Positions 34,713 to 42,844 of a DNA stretch of 64,000 nucleotides are shown here, piece by piece. The notes beneath the pieces were generated by a model, which was given only the letters and a program-made list of their open reading frames with translations, did no database searches and was not told the DNA's origin. A program made the translations under genes and the position numbers. How positions within the stretch are numbered: position 1 is the stretch's first letter; each line of letters starts with the position of its first letter. This stretch comes from Thermoflexaceae bacterium (GTDB lineage: Bacteria; Chloroflexota; Dehalococcoidia; Tepidiformales; Tepidiformaceae). Location: NCBI GenBank assembly GCA_015075555.1, contig JABTUD010000001.1, positions 682,001 through 746,000 on the forward strand, read 5' to 3'.

Positions 34713-35251
34713 CTTTCCCATCGCCAGAGTTCGCGACGTACTACGAGCCCCGCTGGCCGGCGGTGGTGGAGCTCAATCTGAGCGACGAGTGGCGGGCGCG
34801 CTGGGTCGATGAACAAGAACTCCCAGCGGGCGCGCCCGTAGACTACGCCTACGTCATCGTCTGGATGGGGGACTTCGGTTACCTTACGCGCCCTGCCGGA
34901 GAGCCGGTCTGGCGTACCGTGGAAGGCGCTCCCGGGGCCGGTGAGAAACCGCTTGCATTCGCGAAACGCGCCGCCCGGGAGCAGGCCGGCGCAACGGGGC
35001 AGCTGGAGCTGGTGGGCTTCTTCGAATGCAAGGCCACGAGCCACAACCCTTCCTTCTCGCCGGGAACGGTCCGTGTGCGGCCCCTCTATTTCCTCGTCGC
35101 CAAACAGGTGAAAGACCTCGGCCGCGAGTCGCCCTTCGAACGCCGCCGGCTGCCCATTAACGAGCACATGAAGGCCCTGCGCAATCGCTATCCTGAATTC
35201 GAGACGTACCTCGGCAAGGCGGCGGGCCTCTACGCCGTGTTGCGAAAGTAG
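34709..35251 (+). CDS. NUDIX-fold-like protein with degenerate NUDIX box
   Basis: A 180-residue protein with the alpha/beta layout of NUDIX hydrolases. The box region reads EKPLAFAKRAAREQAGATG, where the canonical REUxEExG glutamates are Gln-Ala-Gly, so Mg-dependent hydrolysis by this site is doubtful. It ends with PLYFLVAKQV and a helical tail. Overlaps the GcvT-like stop by 4 bp and converges on the HExxH gene 18 bp away. Unknown function; perhaps binding rather than catalysis. Confidence 0.6.
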   Translation: MTFPSPEFATYYEPRWPAVVELNLSDEWRARWVDEQELPAGAPVDYAYVIVWMGDFGYLTRPAGEPVWRTVEGAPGAGEKPLAFAKRAAREQAGATGQLELVGFFECKATSHNPSFSPGTVRVRPLYFLVAKQVKDLGRESPFERRRLPINEHMKALRNRYPEFETYLGKAAGLYAVLRK

Positions 35252-35269
35252 CCGGTTTCCGGGCCCCGC

Positions 35270-36124
35270 TCAGTCGCCGTAGACGCGGGCCAACAGTTCG
35301 AACAGGTCCGGGTCGTACTCCTGGAGCCACGCCCGGTCATGTTCGCCCGCAGGATCGCTGTGGAGGAAGTAGGCCTGCGTGGCCTCAGCGAAGTACTCGT
35401 TCACGTTCCTCGCCGCATAGGCGTTGTTGTACTTCCCGGCATCAAGGGCGGCCTGGTAGAAGATGCGGACATCGAAGTAGTCCGCAGGCGGCAGCGCCCA
35501 GCCCTGTACCAGGTGCCCAAGCTCGTGGTAGAGGATGTTCAGTCCGCGGCAAGGGCCGCGGCGGTTGCCAGCCATGTCGAGCTCATCGACAGCCACCACG
35601 GGATAATCGGCCCGGTCGGCGATGCCGCAGGCCGAGTGCACATCGTCCCTGGTAGCCGGGTCGAGGCAGGCGAACTCGGGAAGCTCGTCGAGGGCGGTGC
35701 CGGCCTCGGCGATGACGATGTAGGCGCCCTCTTCGGCCAGGCGGCCTTCAAGGCTGTTGTTCTCGAAGAAGCGCTCGATGGTGGCAATGGCCTCTTCGAA
35801 GGCGCGGTCATCAACCCCGGCACTGCCTACCACAGCGATCCCCAGCGCGGTCTGCTGACGGGTGTACAGCGGTGGGTAGGAGCGCGGCTCCCCGGGGTCG
35901 GGCCTCCGGATCGTCCCCTGGCAGACAGAACCAGATGGCCTGAGGGCAGGGTCATCCGCAGTCACCGCGGGTTCTTCTGAAGGCACGGCTATGGAAGCCA
36001 GGTCCCGGTCCCTGGTGCTGCTCCTTGCGACGAAGAGCACCGCCGCCATCAGCCCCACCAGGGCGAGGGCGGCCACGGGCATGAGGAGCGCTTGCCGGGC
36101 CGTCACATTCCCAGCATCGGCCAA
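35270..36124 (-). CDS. Membrane-anchored HExxH metalloprotease-like protein
   Basis: A 284-residue protein: an N-terminal transmembrane anchor (about 12-33), a variable extracytoplasmic stretch, and a gluzincin-like zinc site HELGHLVQGW (H200, E201, H204) with a glutamate in VNEYFAEATQAYF (E243 or E247) as likely third ligand. Four Cys in the extracytoplasmic part could form disulfides. It is the last of a set led by the ECF sigma factor, 55 bp after the SIMPL gene, which suggests a cell-envelope stress role. Substrate unknown; close family not recognised. Confidence 0.7.
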   Translation of the reverse strand: MADAGNVTARQALLMPVAALALVGLMAAVLFVARSSTRDRDLASIAVPSEEPAVTADDPALRPSGSVCQGTIRRPDPGEPRSYPPLYTRQQTALGIAVVGSAGVDDRAFEEAIATIERFFENNSLEGRLAEEGAYIVIAEAGTALDELPEFACLDPATRDDVHSACGIADRADYPVVAVDELDMAGNRRGPCRGLNILYHELGHLVQGWALPPADYFDVRIFYQAALDAGKYNNAYAARNVNEYFAEATQAYFLHSDPAGEHDRAWLQEYDPDLFELLARVYGD

Positions 36125-36179
36125 GTGGGACGGGGTAGAAACCCCTGCCCTTAACCTCGCTTTTCCTGGGGGACGCGAC

Positions 36180-36935
36180 CTACTGTTCGATTCCCCAGCG
36201 GACGCTCACGTTGACGACGAGCGAGCCGGTTCCCGGCTCGATGGGCGTATCGAAGGCCGCATCCGACTTTCCCCCGGTAGCGGGTGCAAGCCTGTACTCA
36301 GGCGTGGGGCCCGGCCCCTGGACTTCCGAGATAGCGAGCGGGTCGCCGAGCTTCACGCCGCCCAGCTTCGCGAGCTGCTCGCCTTTTTGCCTTGCGTCCT
36401 TCATGGCCGCTTCGCGTGCCTGCTCGAGCAGGGCCGTCGTGTCTTCGATGTCGAACCAGATGTTCTGGACCCGGGCGTCATCACCGCCGGCCTCCACGGC
36501 GTCATCGAGAACCTGGCTGAAGTCGTCGAGCTTGCGCACCTTGACCTCGACGCTGTTGTTGACACGGTAGCCGATGATGCGGGGGGCCTGGCCATCCCTG
36601 CTGAAGTCATACTCAGGCTGGATGCTCAGCGCTGTGGTCTTGATGTCCTTGCTGTCGACCCCATTCTTCTTCAGCGAGGCGATGACCGCATCGGCTGCCC
36701 TGGCGGCCTGGTTGCGGGCCTCCGCGACCGTCGTTGCGCGCGATTCGACACCAACGTTGAAGAACCCGGTATCGGGGGTGGCGAATACCTCGCCCATGCC
36801 GCTGACCGTGATGCCCGGCGCCTCCTGGGAGGGCTGAACCACTGTGGTGGTATCGCCGGTGCATCCCGCGACAAAGAGTGCAGCCAATGCGGCCACGGCG
36901 GTGCCGGCGGTGAACATGATCTGACGTGGTTTCAC
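36180..36935 (-). CDS. SIMPL-domain (DUF541) lipoprotein
   Basis: A 251-residue lipoprotein. GTG 36935 has GGAG seven bases upstream and gives a short signal peptide ending in the lipobox LFVAGC. The mature part is one SIMPL domain (ITVSGMGEVFATPDTGFFNVGVESR, split here as TVSGMGEVFATPD and FFNVGVESRA, then YRVNNSVEVKVRKLDD). SIMPL proteins are periplasmic or surface proteins linked to oxidative and envelope stress; mechanism unknown. It lies 10 bp after the anti-sigma gene. Confidence 0.88.
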   Translation of the reverse strand: MKPRQIMFTAGTAVAALAALFVAGCTGDTTTVVQPSQEAPGITVSGMGEVFATPDTGFFNVGVESRATTVAEARNQAARAADAVIASLKKNGVDSKDIKTTALSIQPEYDFSRDGQAPRIIGYRVNNSVEVKVRKLDDFSQVLDDAVEAGGDDARVQNIWFDIEDTTALLEQAREAAMKDARQKGEQLAKLGGVKLGDPLAISEVQGPGPTPEYRLAPATGGKSDAAFDTPIEPGTGSLVVNVSVRWGIEQ

Positions 36936-36945
36936 TGTGGTACTC

Positions 36946-37716
36946 CTATCTGCTGACGGACTTTCGAATCGCGAGATAAGCGACAAGGGACCCGGCGGCA
37001 AGAAGCGCGAGGGCAACCTGGGCGCTCCGCAACCATGCCGCTTCGCCTGTGCCTCCCGTCCGCCGGGGATCGTCGCGGTCTTCGGCGCCGGATTCGCGGG
37101 CTTCGTCACCCGTCGCGGGGGCGCCTCCATCGGTGAAGCTCTTCGCCACGGGGGTCTCCGAGGCCGGTGGCGGCGTCTCCACGCCCTGTCCCGAGACACC
37201 GCCGGAGTCGTATGCAGGCAGGGACTCCGAACCGGGGGTCGGCTGTCCTCCTGGCGTTCCCCCGGGAGCGAGGGAACCGGCGGCCTCCTCGTTCCGGCCG
37301 TGGGTGCTGTCTCCGGCTGCCATTGGTGCGGCCGCGCCGTTCGTTGCGCTCTCGTCTGAACCGCGCAGGTCCAGCACGAACAGGCTAACGAGCCCAATGA
37401 CCGCGAACCCGGCAGCAACCTGCGCGAACCGCATGGCCAGCACCGGCGGGGCCGCCTTCGCTGGCTGCTTGCCCCGCTCGGGGATGAGCATCCCGGGGCC
37501 AATCGCGAAGGACCGGGGCGCGGGCACCTCGGGAAGGGCCGCCTTCAGCATGCCCTTCAACGCGCGCTCCGCGGCCAGCGCTTGGCGGCATGCCTCGCAG
37601 ACGTGAAGATGCGCTGCGCAGGCTGCGTCCTCGTCCGGCGGCAGTTCGCCATCGGCGAAGGCGGCCAGCCTGGCCTCCCAACGGCCGTGGCCCCGGCTTC
37701 TCCCAAACCACCTCAT
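36946..37716 (-). CDS. Zinc-finger anti-sigma factor
   Basis: A 256-residue protein. The N-terminus is an anti-sigma zinc finger (AAHLHVCEACRQAL, with H36/H38, C40 and C43) that holds the sigma factor in the cytoplasm. A first membrane helix lies at about 96-116, then a long Gly/Pro/Ser/Thr linker rich in acidic residues, and a second hydrophobic segment near the C-terminus (about 230-250). Two membrane passes with an extracytoplasmic linker would fit regulated proteolysis. 4-bp overlap with the sigma gene. Confidence 0.88.
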   Translation of the reverse strand: MRWFGRSRGHGRWEARLAAFADGELPPDEDAACAAHLHVCEACRQALAAERALKGMLKAALPEVPAPRSFAIGPGMLIPERGKQPAKAAPPVLAMRFAQVAAGFAVIGLVSLFVLDLRGSDESATNGAAAPMAAGDSTHGRNEEAAGSLAPGGTPGGQPTPGSESLPAYDSGGVSGQGVETPPPASETPVAKSFTDGGAPATGDEARESGAEDRDDPRRTGGTGEAAWLRSAQVALALLAAGSLVAYLAIRKSVSR

Positions 37717-38360
37717 TCGCTCACCTCTACACCCTCAAGACGCCGGTAGGCGGCGAGTAGTTCCGGCCGGGCGGTTAAGACATGGCGAAGCTTCTCCCGG
37801 CCGCGGTGAACCCGCGATTTGACAGTGCCGAGCGAAGCGCCGGTGATGCCGGCCACCTCCTCGTAGTGGTAGCCGTGGAGGTCGACGAGGGCGACCGCCT
37901 GGCGCTGATCCATGGGCAGGGTGAGCATGGCCCGCTGCAGTATTTCCGAAAGCTCCACGCGTTCGGCCACCGCTTCCGCTCCAGGCGACTCATCCGGAAC
38001 CTCAATGGGGGACTCGATTGTGCCGAAGATCTCATCGAGCGAAATCGCGACGTCTTTGCGTTTGCGGCGGCGCCATTCGTCCTTGCTCTGGTTCGCGGCA
38101 ATTCGCAGGACCCAGGCGCGGAAGCTTGGCCCGGCAAACCGGTTCAGCGCCCGATAGGCGGAGAGGAACGTCTCCTGGGCCGCATCTTCGGCTGCCTCCC
38201 GGTTGCCCAGCAGGCGGAGACAGAGTGAATAAACGGGGGTCTGATAGCGTTCTACAAGCCTGTTGAACGCGCTCAGATCTCCGTCTCTTGAAAGTGAGAC
38301 GAGTCGTTCGTCGGTCGGCGCTGGCTCCGCGCTCATATGGCGCGAGCGTAGGTCAATCAC
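37713..38360 (-). CDS. ECF-type RNA polymerase sigma factor
   Basis: A 215-residue sigma-70 family protein of the ECF class: region 2 (FNRLVERYQTPVYSLCLRLL, EDAAQETFLSAYRALNRF) and region 4 (MDQRQAVALVDLHGYHYEEV, GTVKSRVHRGREKL). GTG 38360 is used; ATG 38336 would remove eight residues. It heads the sigma/anti-sigma/SIMPL/HExxH set and is divergent from the giant lepB, so it may also control lepB. Confidence 0.92.
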   Translation of the reverse strand: MIDLRSRHMSAEPAPTDERLVSLSRDGDLSAFNRLVERYQTPVYSLCLRLLGNREAAEDAAQETFLSAYRALNRFAGPSFRAWVLRIAANQSKDEWRRRKRKDVAISLDEIFGTIESPIEVPDESPGAEAVAERVELSEILQRAMLTLPMDQRQAVALVDLHGYHYEEVAGITGASLGTVKSRVHRGREKLRHVLTARPELLAAYRRLEGVEVSE

Positions 38361-38410
38361 CTGTAAAGGGCGATATGACCGTCACGAACGGGGCCGCGAG
38401 GAGGCTGTGG

Positions 38411-38416
38411 TACCCT
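38411..38416 (+). promoter_or_regulatory. -10 box before lepB
   Basis: TACCCT lies seven bases before ATG 38424, favouring a leaderless transcript starting at that ATG rather than at the in-frame ATG 38418 two codons earlier. The sequence lies in the 57-bp gap shared with the sigma factor gene. Confidence 0.35.
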
Positions 38417-38417
38417 G

Positions 38418-41400
38418 ATGGCAATGCAAGGCGAAGAAGAACGTCCCGACGATGGGTTCCCGGACGGAGAGGAAGAGGGCGACAACGGGGGGTGGTATTT
38501 CGACCTCCCCGGAGGCGCCTGGGAGCGGCAACAGGAGAAGAACAACGAGCTCCGGCGCCGCATCATTGAGAACGTTGAGGGGCGCGCGCGGGACCTGCCG
38601 GTCGAAAGCGACCAGCCAAGGCGCGGCCTATTTGGCATGGGCAGGAAAAAGGACAGCGATTCACCCGCCGAGACTCCCGGGGGCGCCTACCGGTTTGCGC
38701 GAGGCGACGAGGCCGGGGCGCGGCCCATTGACCCGCGGGAAGAGCGCCCGCCGGAGCCGGGCGCGCCACCACCACTTCGCATAAGGCGGCACGATGCGGA
38801 GCGGGCGCCGGAATACGACGAATGGAGCACCGAGCCTTCGAGCATATCCCCTTCGGAAACGGCAACCCCGGGGGAGCCGATTTCCCGCTGGGACGAGCTC
38901 TTCGGGGCCTCCGAAGCGGACCGCGCAGAGCCGGAGCCGGCTGCAGGCGCGGGACCGCGTGGCTCCAGGGAGGATGAGGCGCCCCGTGAGCCCGCAGAAG
39001 GCGGCTTCCTGGAAGGAATGCGCAGCTGGGCGCGGGGAACACCGCCTGAAGACCGGGACGAACCTGCCCGCGGAACGTGGAGCGAGCCTGAAACGCCTGG
39101 CCCCGAAACAACAATAACGGCATCGGACGCCGTAGCGGCGGAGCCGCCAGCGATGTCCCGCTGGGAATCCGCGTTCTCAGCGCCCGCGGACGACGGTGGG
39201 ATGCTTGAAGGCATGCGACGCTGGGCGCGCAGTGGAGATGTCACCCCCGGAGCGGAGAGCCTCAGCGAAGTGGCCACGCCACCCGAAGATATGGGACCGC
39301 AAGCAGGCTGGCAGGCTGAGCGGGAGGAATCCCCGGCACTGCCGCAGAGCCGGCCAGCGCCATCGTTTGAGCCTTCCCCCATTGGTCCCCTGCCATGGGA
39401 GGTCGAGGAGAGCTACGCCGAAGAGCAGGGGAATGCGAACGACACGGTGCATGATGCCGAAAGCACCGGCACGATTGCCCCGCCCGGGCAGGGCGAACTC
39501 GCCCCGGACGCTTCGAAGAAGCCGGGGCTGCTGGGGCGAATCTTCGGACGCAAGAAGGGCGCTCCGCTGGATGAAGCAACGGCGGGGTATCCGGAGCCCG
39601 TGGCGGGGCCCGGCGGCGGCTGGATCCTCCCGGGCGAAGATGAGGGCGGGGATACCCTGCCGGGAGCAGAGATCGCTGCCCAGCCCGCGTCGGACTGGCT
39701 CGCTCCGGACGAGTTCATGTCAGATTGGACGCCTCCGGAGGGCAGCGAGGCAGCGGGCGAGCCCCAGGAGAGAGTAGAGGAAGCGGAGCCCGAGCCGGAG
39801 CCCGCGTTCGCATGGGAGCCCCCGGCAGTGACGGCGCCCGAGCCGGAGCCCGCGTTCGCATGGGAGCCCCCGGCAGTGGCGGAGCCAGAGCCGGAGCCCG
39901 CGTTCGCGTGGGAGCCCCCGGCAGTGGCGGAGCCAGGGCCGGAGCCCGCGTTCGCATGGGAGGCCCCGCCAGTGGCGGAGCCCGAGCCGGAGCCCGCGTT
40001 CGCGTGGGAGCCCCCGGCAGTGACGGAGGTCGCCGGCTTGTCCAGCGAAGGGGGCTGGAACCCCGAGCCGATCGTCTCCAGCCTCGAGGCCTCGCATCCA
40101 GTGCCGGCAGAAGCGCCTGCATCCGTGCAATCCCACTCCGGCGAGCCGGATCGCGAGGACGACCCGTGGGCGAGCTTCTTCGACGACCGGGAACCGGAAC
40201 GGCAGGACCCGGGCGAGCCAGTAGAACAGCCGCCAGCAGTACCGGCTTGGGAGTGGCGAGGGGCTACAAGCAACCCTGAACCAGTGGGTCCGGCCAGCGA
40301 AGCAGCCTCTACTGGTGGGGCCGAAGTCGACGACGATGGCGGTTGGGGCAGCATGGTCCCGTCGTTTGATGCGCCGGAGGCAGCTCCGGACAACATCGGA
40401 ACGGTGCCCGGATTCGGCGCTCCGCGGCTGCCCGGCAGGGGTGGTCCCGGGGCGCAGCAGCCAATTGAGCAGGGCGACGTCGCCCGCTGGCTCGATTCAG
40501 CGCTCGACCCGGGGACAACGCTGGAGCCAGACGCGGCCACGACCTGGCGCGAAGCGGAGAAGCGGGATGCCCCGGTGGCATCACCGCTCACCGCCACGAC
40601 CCCTCTGACAGCGGGCGACTGGCGGGTCGGCGACGACGATGACGTGGTGCTGCGGGCGTTCGAGGCGCACGCCAGGACCGAAATAGGCGACGACCACTCC
40701 CCGGACGGTTACGAGACCGCGGCGGAACAGAACGTCACCTTCAGAGACCTCCTGGGGAGCGATGGCGATGACCTGGTGGCCGAGGCCACCGAGCCCGACC
40801 CGGAAGTGCGCCCCTTCTCGCGGCTGCAAGGGTGGGCGCCGCAACGATCCGTGGCCAACGAAACTGTCACTCCCTGGCCAGCCGCCGCCCCCGGTGGCGT
40901 TCCAGACATCGATCCCGTCCTTGCGGACGCAGCCGATGCGGACTCCACGGCCTTCCCATTCGAGCCAGCGATGGGGGCCGTTGCCACCCCCAGGGCTCAC
41001 CGTTCGCGGGCGCGCACGGTGGTGCGTGAGGCGGTTGAGACGCTCCTCCTGGCAATCCTCGTGTTCCTGGCCGTGCGGGCGAGCTTCCAGAATTTCAAGG
41101 TCGACGGGCAGTCGATGTACCCGACCCTTGACGATGGCCAGTTCCTGATCGTCAACAAGCTTGTCTACGCCGAGGTTGATGTCGAGAAGCTCAGCAACTT
41201 CATCCCCTTCATCGACCCTGGTGACGACCCGAAGCGCAACGTTTTCCACGCGCCGGAACGGGGCGACATCATTGTGCTGAAAGACCCACGCGACCCATCG
41301 CAGGACCTGATCAAGCGGATCATCGCCCTCCCGGGCGAGACCGTGGAGATCCAGGACGGCAAGGTCTACATCAACGACCACTACCTGGAAGAGCCGTACA

Positions 41401-41669
41401 TCAAGACCGCCTGGCACGACAATAAGTCAAAGATACTTATTGGGCAGGACGAGTACTTCGTGATGGGAGACAACCGCACGAACAGCCTGGACAGCCGCTC
41501 CACCCAGATCGGCCTCGTGCATAAGGACCTGATCATCGGCAAGGCAATGCTGTCGTACTGGCCGGCGGGCAGCTTCGGGCTGGCGCCGAACGAGTCCGGC
41601 GACCTGTCGAGCGACGTGTCGTTGCGCGACGGGCGGCCCGTTGTGACGGCAAGGCGCATCGGCGAGTAG
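38418..41669 (+). CDS. lepB: Signal peptidase I with an ~870-residue acidic N-terminal extension
   Basis: A 1083-residue protein. The last ~215 residues are a normal type I signal peptidase: membrane helix (about 868-890), catalytic Ser S899 in GQSMYPTL, GDIIVLKDP, catalytic Lys K966 in LIKRIIALPGE and the box GDNRTNSLDSR. Everything before is low-complexity, rich in Glu, Pro, Ala, Gly and Trp, and should lie in the cytoplasm. It holds five tandem 16-residue repeats (459-538), two LEGMR(S/R)WAR motifs, three W-x-x-x-F motifs (WDELF, WESAF, WASFF) and two basic patches ending GRKK. One reading frame runs through without stops and no internal start is needed. Ordinary LepB is 180-320 residues. 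It may be an in-frame fusion of a scaffold-like disordered protein to LepB. Confidence 0.88.
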   Translation: MAMQGEEERPDDGFPDGEEEGDNGGWYFDLPGGAWERQQEKNNELRRRIIENVEGRARDLPVESDQPRRGLFGMGRKKDSDSPAETPGGAYRFARGDEAGARPIDPREERPPEPGAPPPLRIRRHDAERAPEYDEWSTEPSSISPSETATPGEPISRWDELFGASEADRAEPEPAAGAGPRGSREDEAPREPAEGGFLEGMRSWARGTPPEDRDEPARGTWSEPETPGPETTITASDAVAAEPPAMSRWESAFSAPADDGGMLEGMRRWARSGDVTPGAESLSEVATPPEDMGPQAGWQAEREESPALPQSRPAPSFEPSPIGPLPWEVEESYAEEQGNANDTVHDAESTGTIAPPGQGELAPDASKKPGLLGRIFGRKKGAPLDEATAGYPEPVAGPGGGWILPGEDEGGDTLPGAEIAAQPASDWLAPDEFMSDWTPPEGSEAAGEPQERVEEAEPEPEPAFAWEPPAVTAPEPEPAFAWEPPAVAEPEPEPAFAWEPPAVAEPGPEPAFAWEAPPVAEPEPEPAFAWEPPAVTEVAGLSSEGGWNPEPIVSSLEASHPVPAEAPASVQSHSGEPDREDDPWASFFDDREPERQDPGEPVEQPPAVPAWEWRGATSNPEPVGPASEAASTGGAEVDDDGGWGSMVPSFDAPEAAPDNIGTVPGFGAPRLPGRGGPGAQQPIEQGDVARWLDSALDPGTTLEPDAATTWREAEKRDAPVASPLTATTPLTAGDWRVGDDDDVVLRAFEAHARTEIGDDHSPDGYETAAEQNVTFRDLLGSDGDDLVAEATEPDPEVRPFSRLQGWAPQRSVANETVTPWPAAAPGGVPDIDPVLADAADADSTAFPFEPAMGAVATPRAHRSRARTVVREAVETLLLAILVFLAVRASFQNFKVDGQSMYPTLDDGQFLIVNKLVYAEVDVEKLSNFIPFIDPGDDPKRNVFHAPERGDIIVLKDPRDPSQDLIKRIIALPGETVEIQDGKVYINDHYLEEPYIKTAWHDNKSKILIGQDEYFVMGDNRTNSLDSRSTQIGLVHKDLIIGKAMLSYWPAGSFGLAPNESGDLSSDVSLRDGRPVVTARRIGE
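39792..40031 (+). repeat. Five tandem 48-bp repeats in lepB
   Basis: Units begin at 39792, 39840, 39888, 39936 and 39984, each exactly 48 bp. They encode 16-residue copies of the form EPEPAFAWEPPAVAEP with a few substitutions (the fourth has GPEP and EAPPV). The frame is kept across all copies, so copy-number change would not break the gene. Confidence 0.95.
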
Positions 41670-41701
41670 GGGTCCGGTGGACGTTCGCTTCCGGGTGGCC
41701 T

Positions 41702-41707
41702 TAACCT
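41702..41707 (+). promoter_or_regulatory. -10 box for a leaderless pyrE transcript
   Basis: TAACCT lies seven bases before GTG 41715, with no Shine-Dalgarno between. It matches the TAnnnT-N6-8-start pattern seen at several other genes. Confidence 0.4.
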
Positions 41708-41714
41708 CCCACTC

Positions 41715-42272
41715 GTGACTGCGAATCTCGAAGAGCAACTGACCGCCCGGGGGGGGCTCCTGCGGGGCCACTTCCAGCTATCCAGCGGGCGCCACGCCGA
41801 TACCTACATCGAGAAGTTCCGGATCCTGCAGTGGCCGGACCTGACGTCGGAGTTCTGCGCGCTCATTGCCGGCCATTTCGGCGGTGCTGCGAACCTCGTT
41901 GCCGGACCGACAACCGGCGGTGTCATCCTCGCCTTCGAAACCGCCCGCCAGCTTGGATTGCGTTGCATCATCGCCGAGCGCGCCGAAGATGGCCGTGGGC
42001 GTGAATTCAAGCGCGGCTTTGAGATTGGCCCGGAGGACCGCGTCCTCGTCGTCGACGATGTGCTCACGACAGGCGGAAGCGTTCGCGACGTGCTCGACGC
42101 CATCCACGCACGAGGGGCGGAGGTGGTGGGTGTTGGGGTGCTCGTTGACCGGAGCGCCGGGCGTACCGAATTCGGGGTACCGTTCTTCGCCTGCCTCACC
42201 GTGGATGTTGCTTCGTGGGCGGCGGAGGAGTGCGCCCTCTGCAGGGATAACGTCCCGCTGACCGTCACCTGA
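41715..42272 (+). CDS. pyrE: Orotate phosphoribosyltransferase
   Basis: A 185-residue type I phosphoribosyltransferase making OMP from orotate and PRPP in pyrimidine synthesis. The PRPP motif VLVVDDVLTTGGSV (about 109-122), the N-terminal LLRGHFQLSSGRHADTYIEK and AGPTTGGVILAFETAR are present. GTG 41715 gives the expected N-terminus. No other pyr gene is nearby. Confidence 0.92.
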   Translation: MTANLEEQLTARGGLLRGHFQLSSGRHADTYIEKFRILQWPDLTSEFCALIAGHFGGAANLVAGPTTGGVILAFETARQLGLRCIIAERAEDGRGREFKRGFEIGPEDRVLVVDDVLTTGGSVRDVLDAIHARGAEVVGVGVLVDRSAGRTEFGVPFFACLTVDVASWAAEECALCRDNVPLTVT

Positions 42273-42325
42273 ACCACGCCTAACAGGGCGGGATTGCCGC
42301 AACCCGGGCTCTCCGGACGAACGGC

Positions 42326-42331
42326 TACAAT
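42326..42331 (+). promoter_or_regulatory. -10 box for a leaderless dinB-like transcript
   Basis: TACAAT lies exactly six bases before GTG 42338 and there is no ribosome site. One of the clearest leaderless arrangements in the window. Confidence 0.5.
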
Positions 42332-42337
42332 CGTCGT

Positions 42338-42844
42338 GTGCGCGAGCTACGCCAGGCCGGCGATGACGCGGCATTCCTGCTGAAGGCCCTCTCTGAGGCA
42401 GCCGGTGAAGTGCGTAGCGCCTTCCTGCCGCTCGGCCGGGAAGCGCTGCTACGCCCCGGAGAAGGGTTTGATGACGCATGGTGCCTGCTTGCGGTGGCGG
42501 TTCACCTGCGCGACATCGAACGTGAGACACAGGGCCAGCTGGAAGCCATGCTCAGCCTGCGCGAGCCGGCCATCCCCCACGTAGACATGGATGCGCCCCC
42601 GCTCTTCGATGAATTCGCCGGGGAGGACGAAGAGGTGGTGCTTGACGAGTTCCACCACCTGCGGCGGGAGACCGCCTACCTCCTGTGGGACATCTCACCC
42701 AATGAGTGGAAGCGCGCGGGCATCCACCCCTACCGCGGACGGGTCACGGTCCTCGACCTGGCGCGCGAGCTCTACAGGCACGACCTGGAGCACCTGTGGC
42801 AGGTTCGCCGCATGGCCGGCCGGTTGGCGAAAGAGCGGCCCTAG
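42338..42844 (+). CDS. DinB-like four-helix-bundle protein
   Basis: A 168-residue helical protein resembling the DinB/YfiT-like superfamily. Histidines in AVHLRDIE and in YRHDLEHLWQVRRM, near the ends of helices two and four, would form the metal site. Homologues include metal-dependent thiol transferases and maleylpyruvate isomerase-like proteins; DNA-damage induction is not implied. Its 3' end overlaps the convergent unknown gene by 4 bp. Confidence 0.75.
   Translation: MRELRQAGDDAAFLLKALSEAAGEVRSAFLPLGREALLRPGEGFDDAWCLLAVAVHLRDIERETQGQLEAMLSLREPAIPHVDMDAPPLFDEFAGEDEEVVLDEFHHLRRETAYLLWDISPNEWKRAGIHPYRGRVTVLDLARELYRHDLEHLWQVRRMAGRLAKERP

Noticed and set aside
39413..40597. A 394-codon minus-strand frame opposite the lepB extension
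   Set aside because: Gly/Ser/Ala-rich antisense of the repeat region. The plus frame is continuous with the catalytic LepB domain, so it was preferred. This was the one case that needed thought, because the extension itself is low-complexity.
42338..42844. A DNA-damage polymerase DinB
   Set aside because: The protein is a small helical-bundle DinB-like protein. It has no Y-family polymerase motifs, and the shared name is coincidental.
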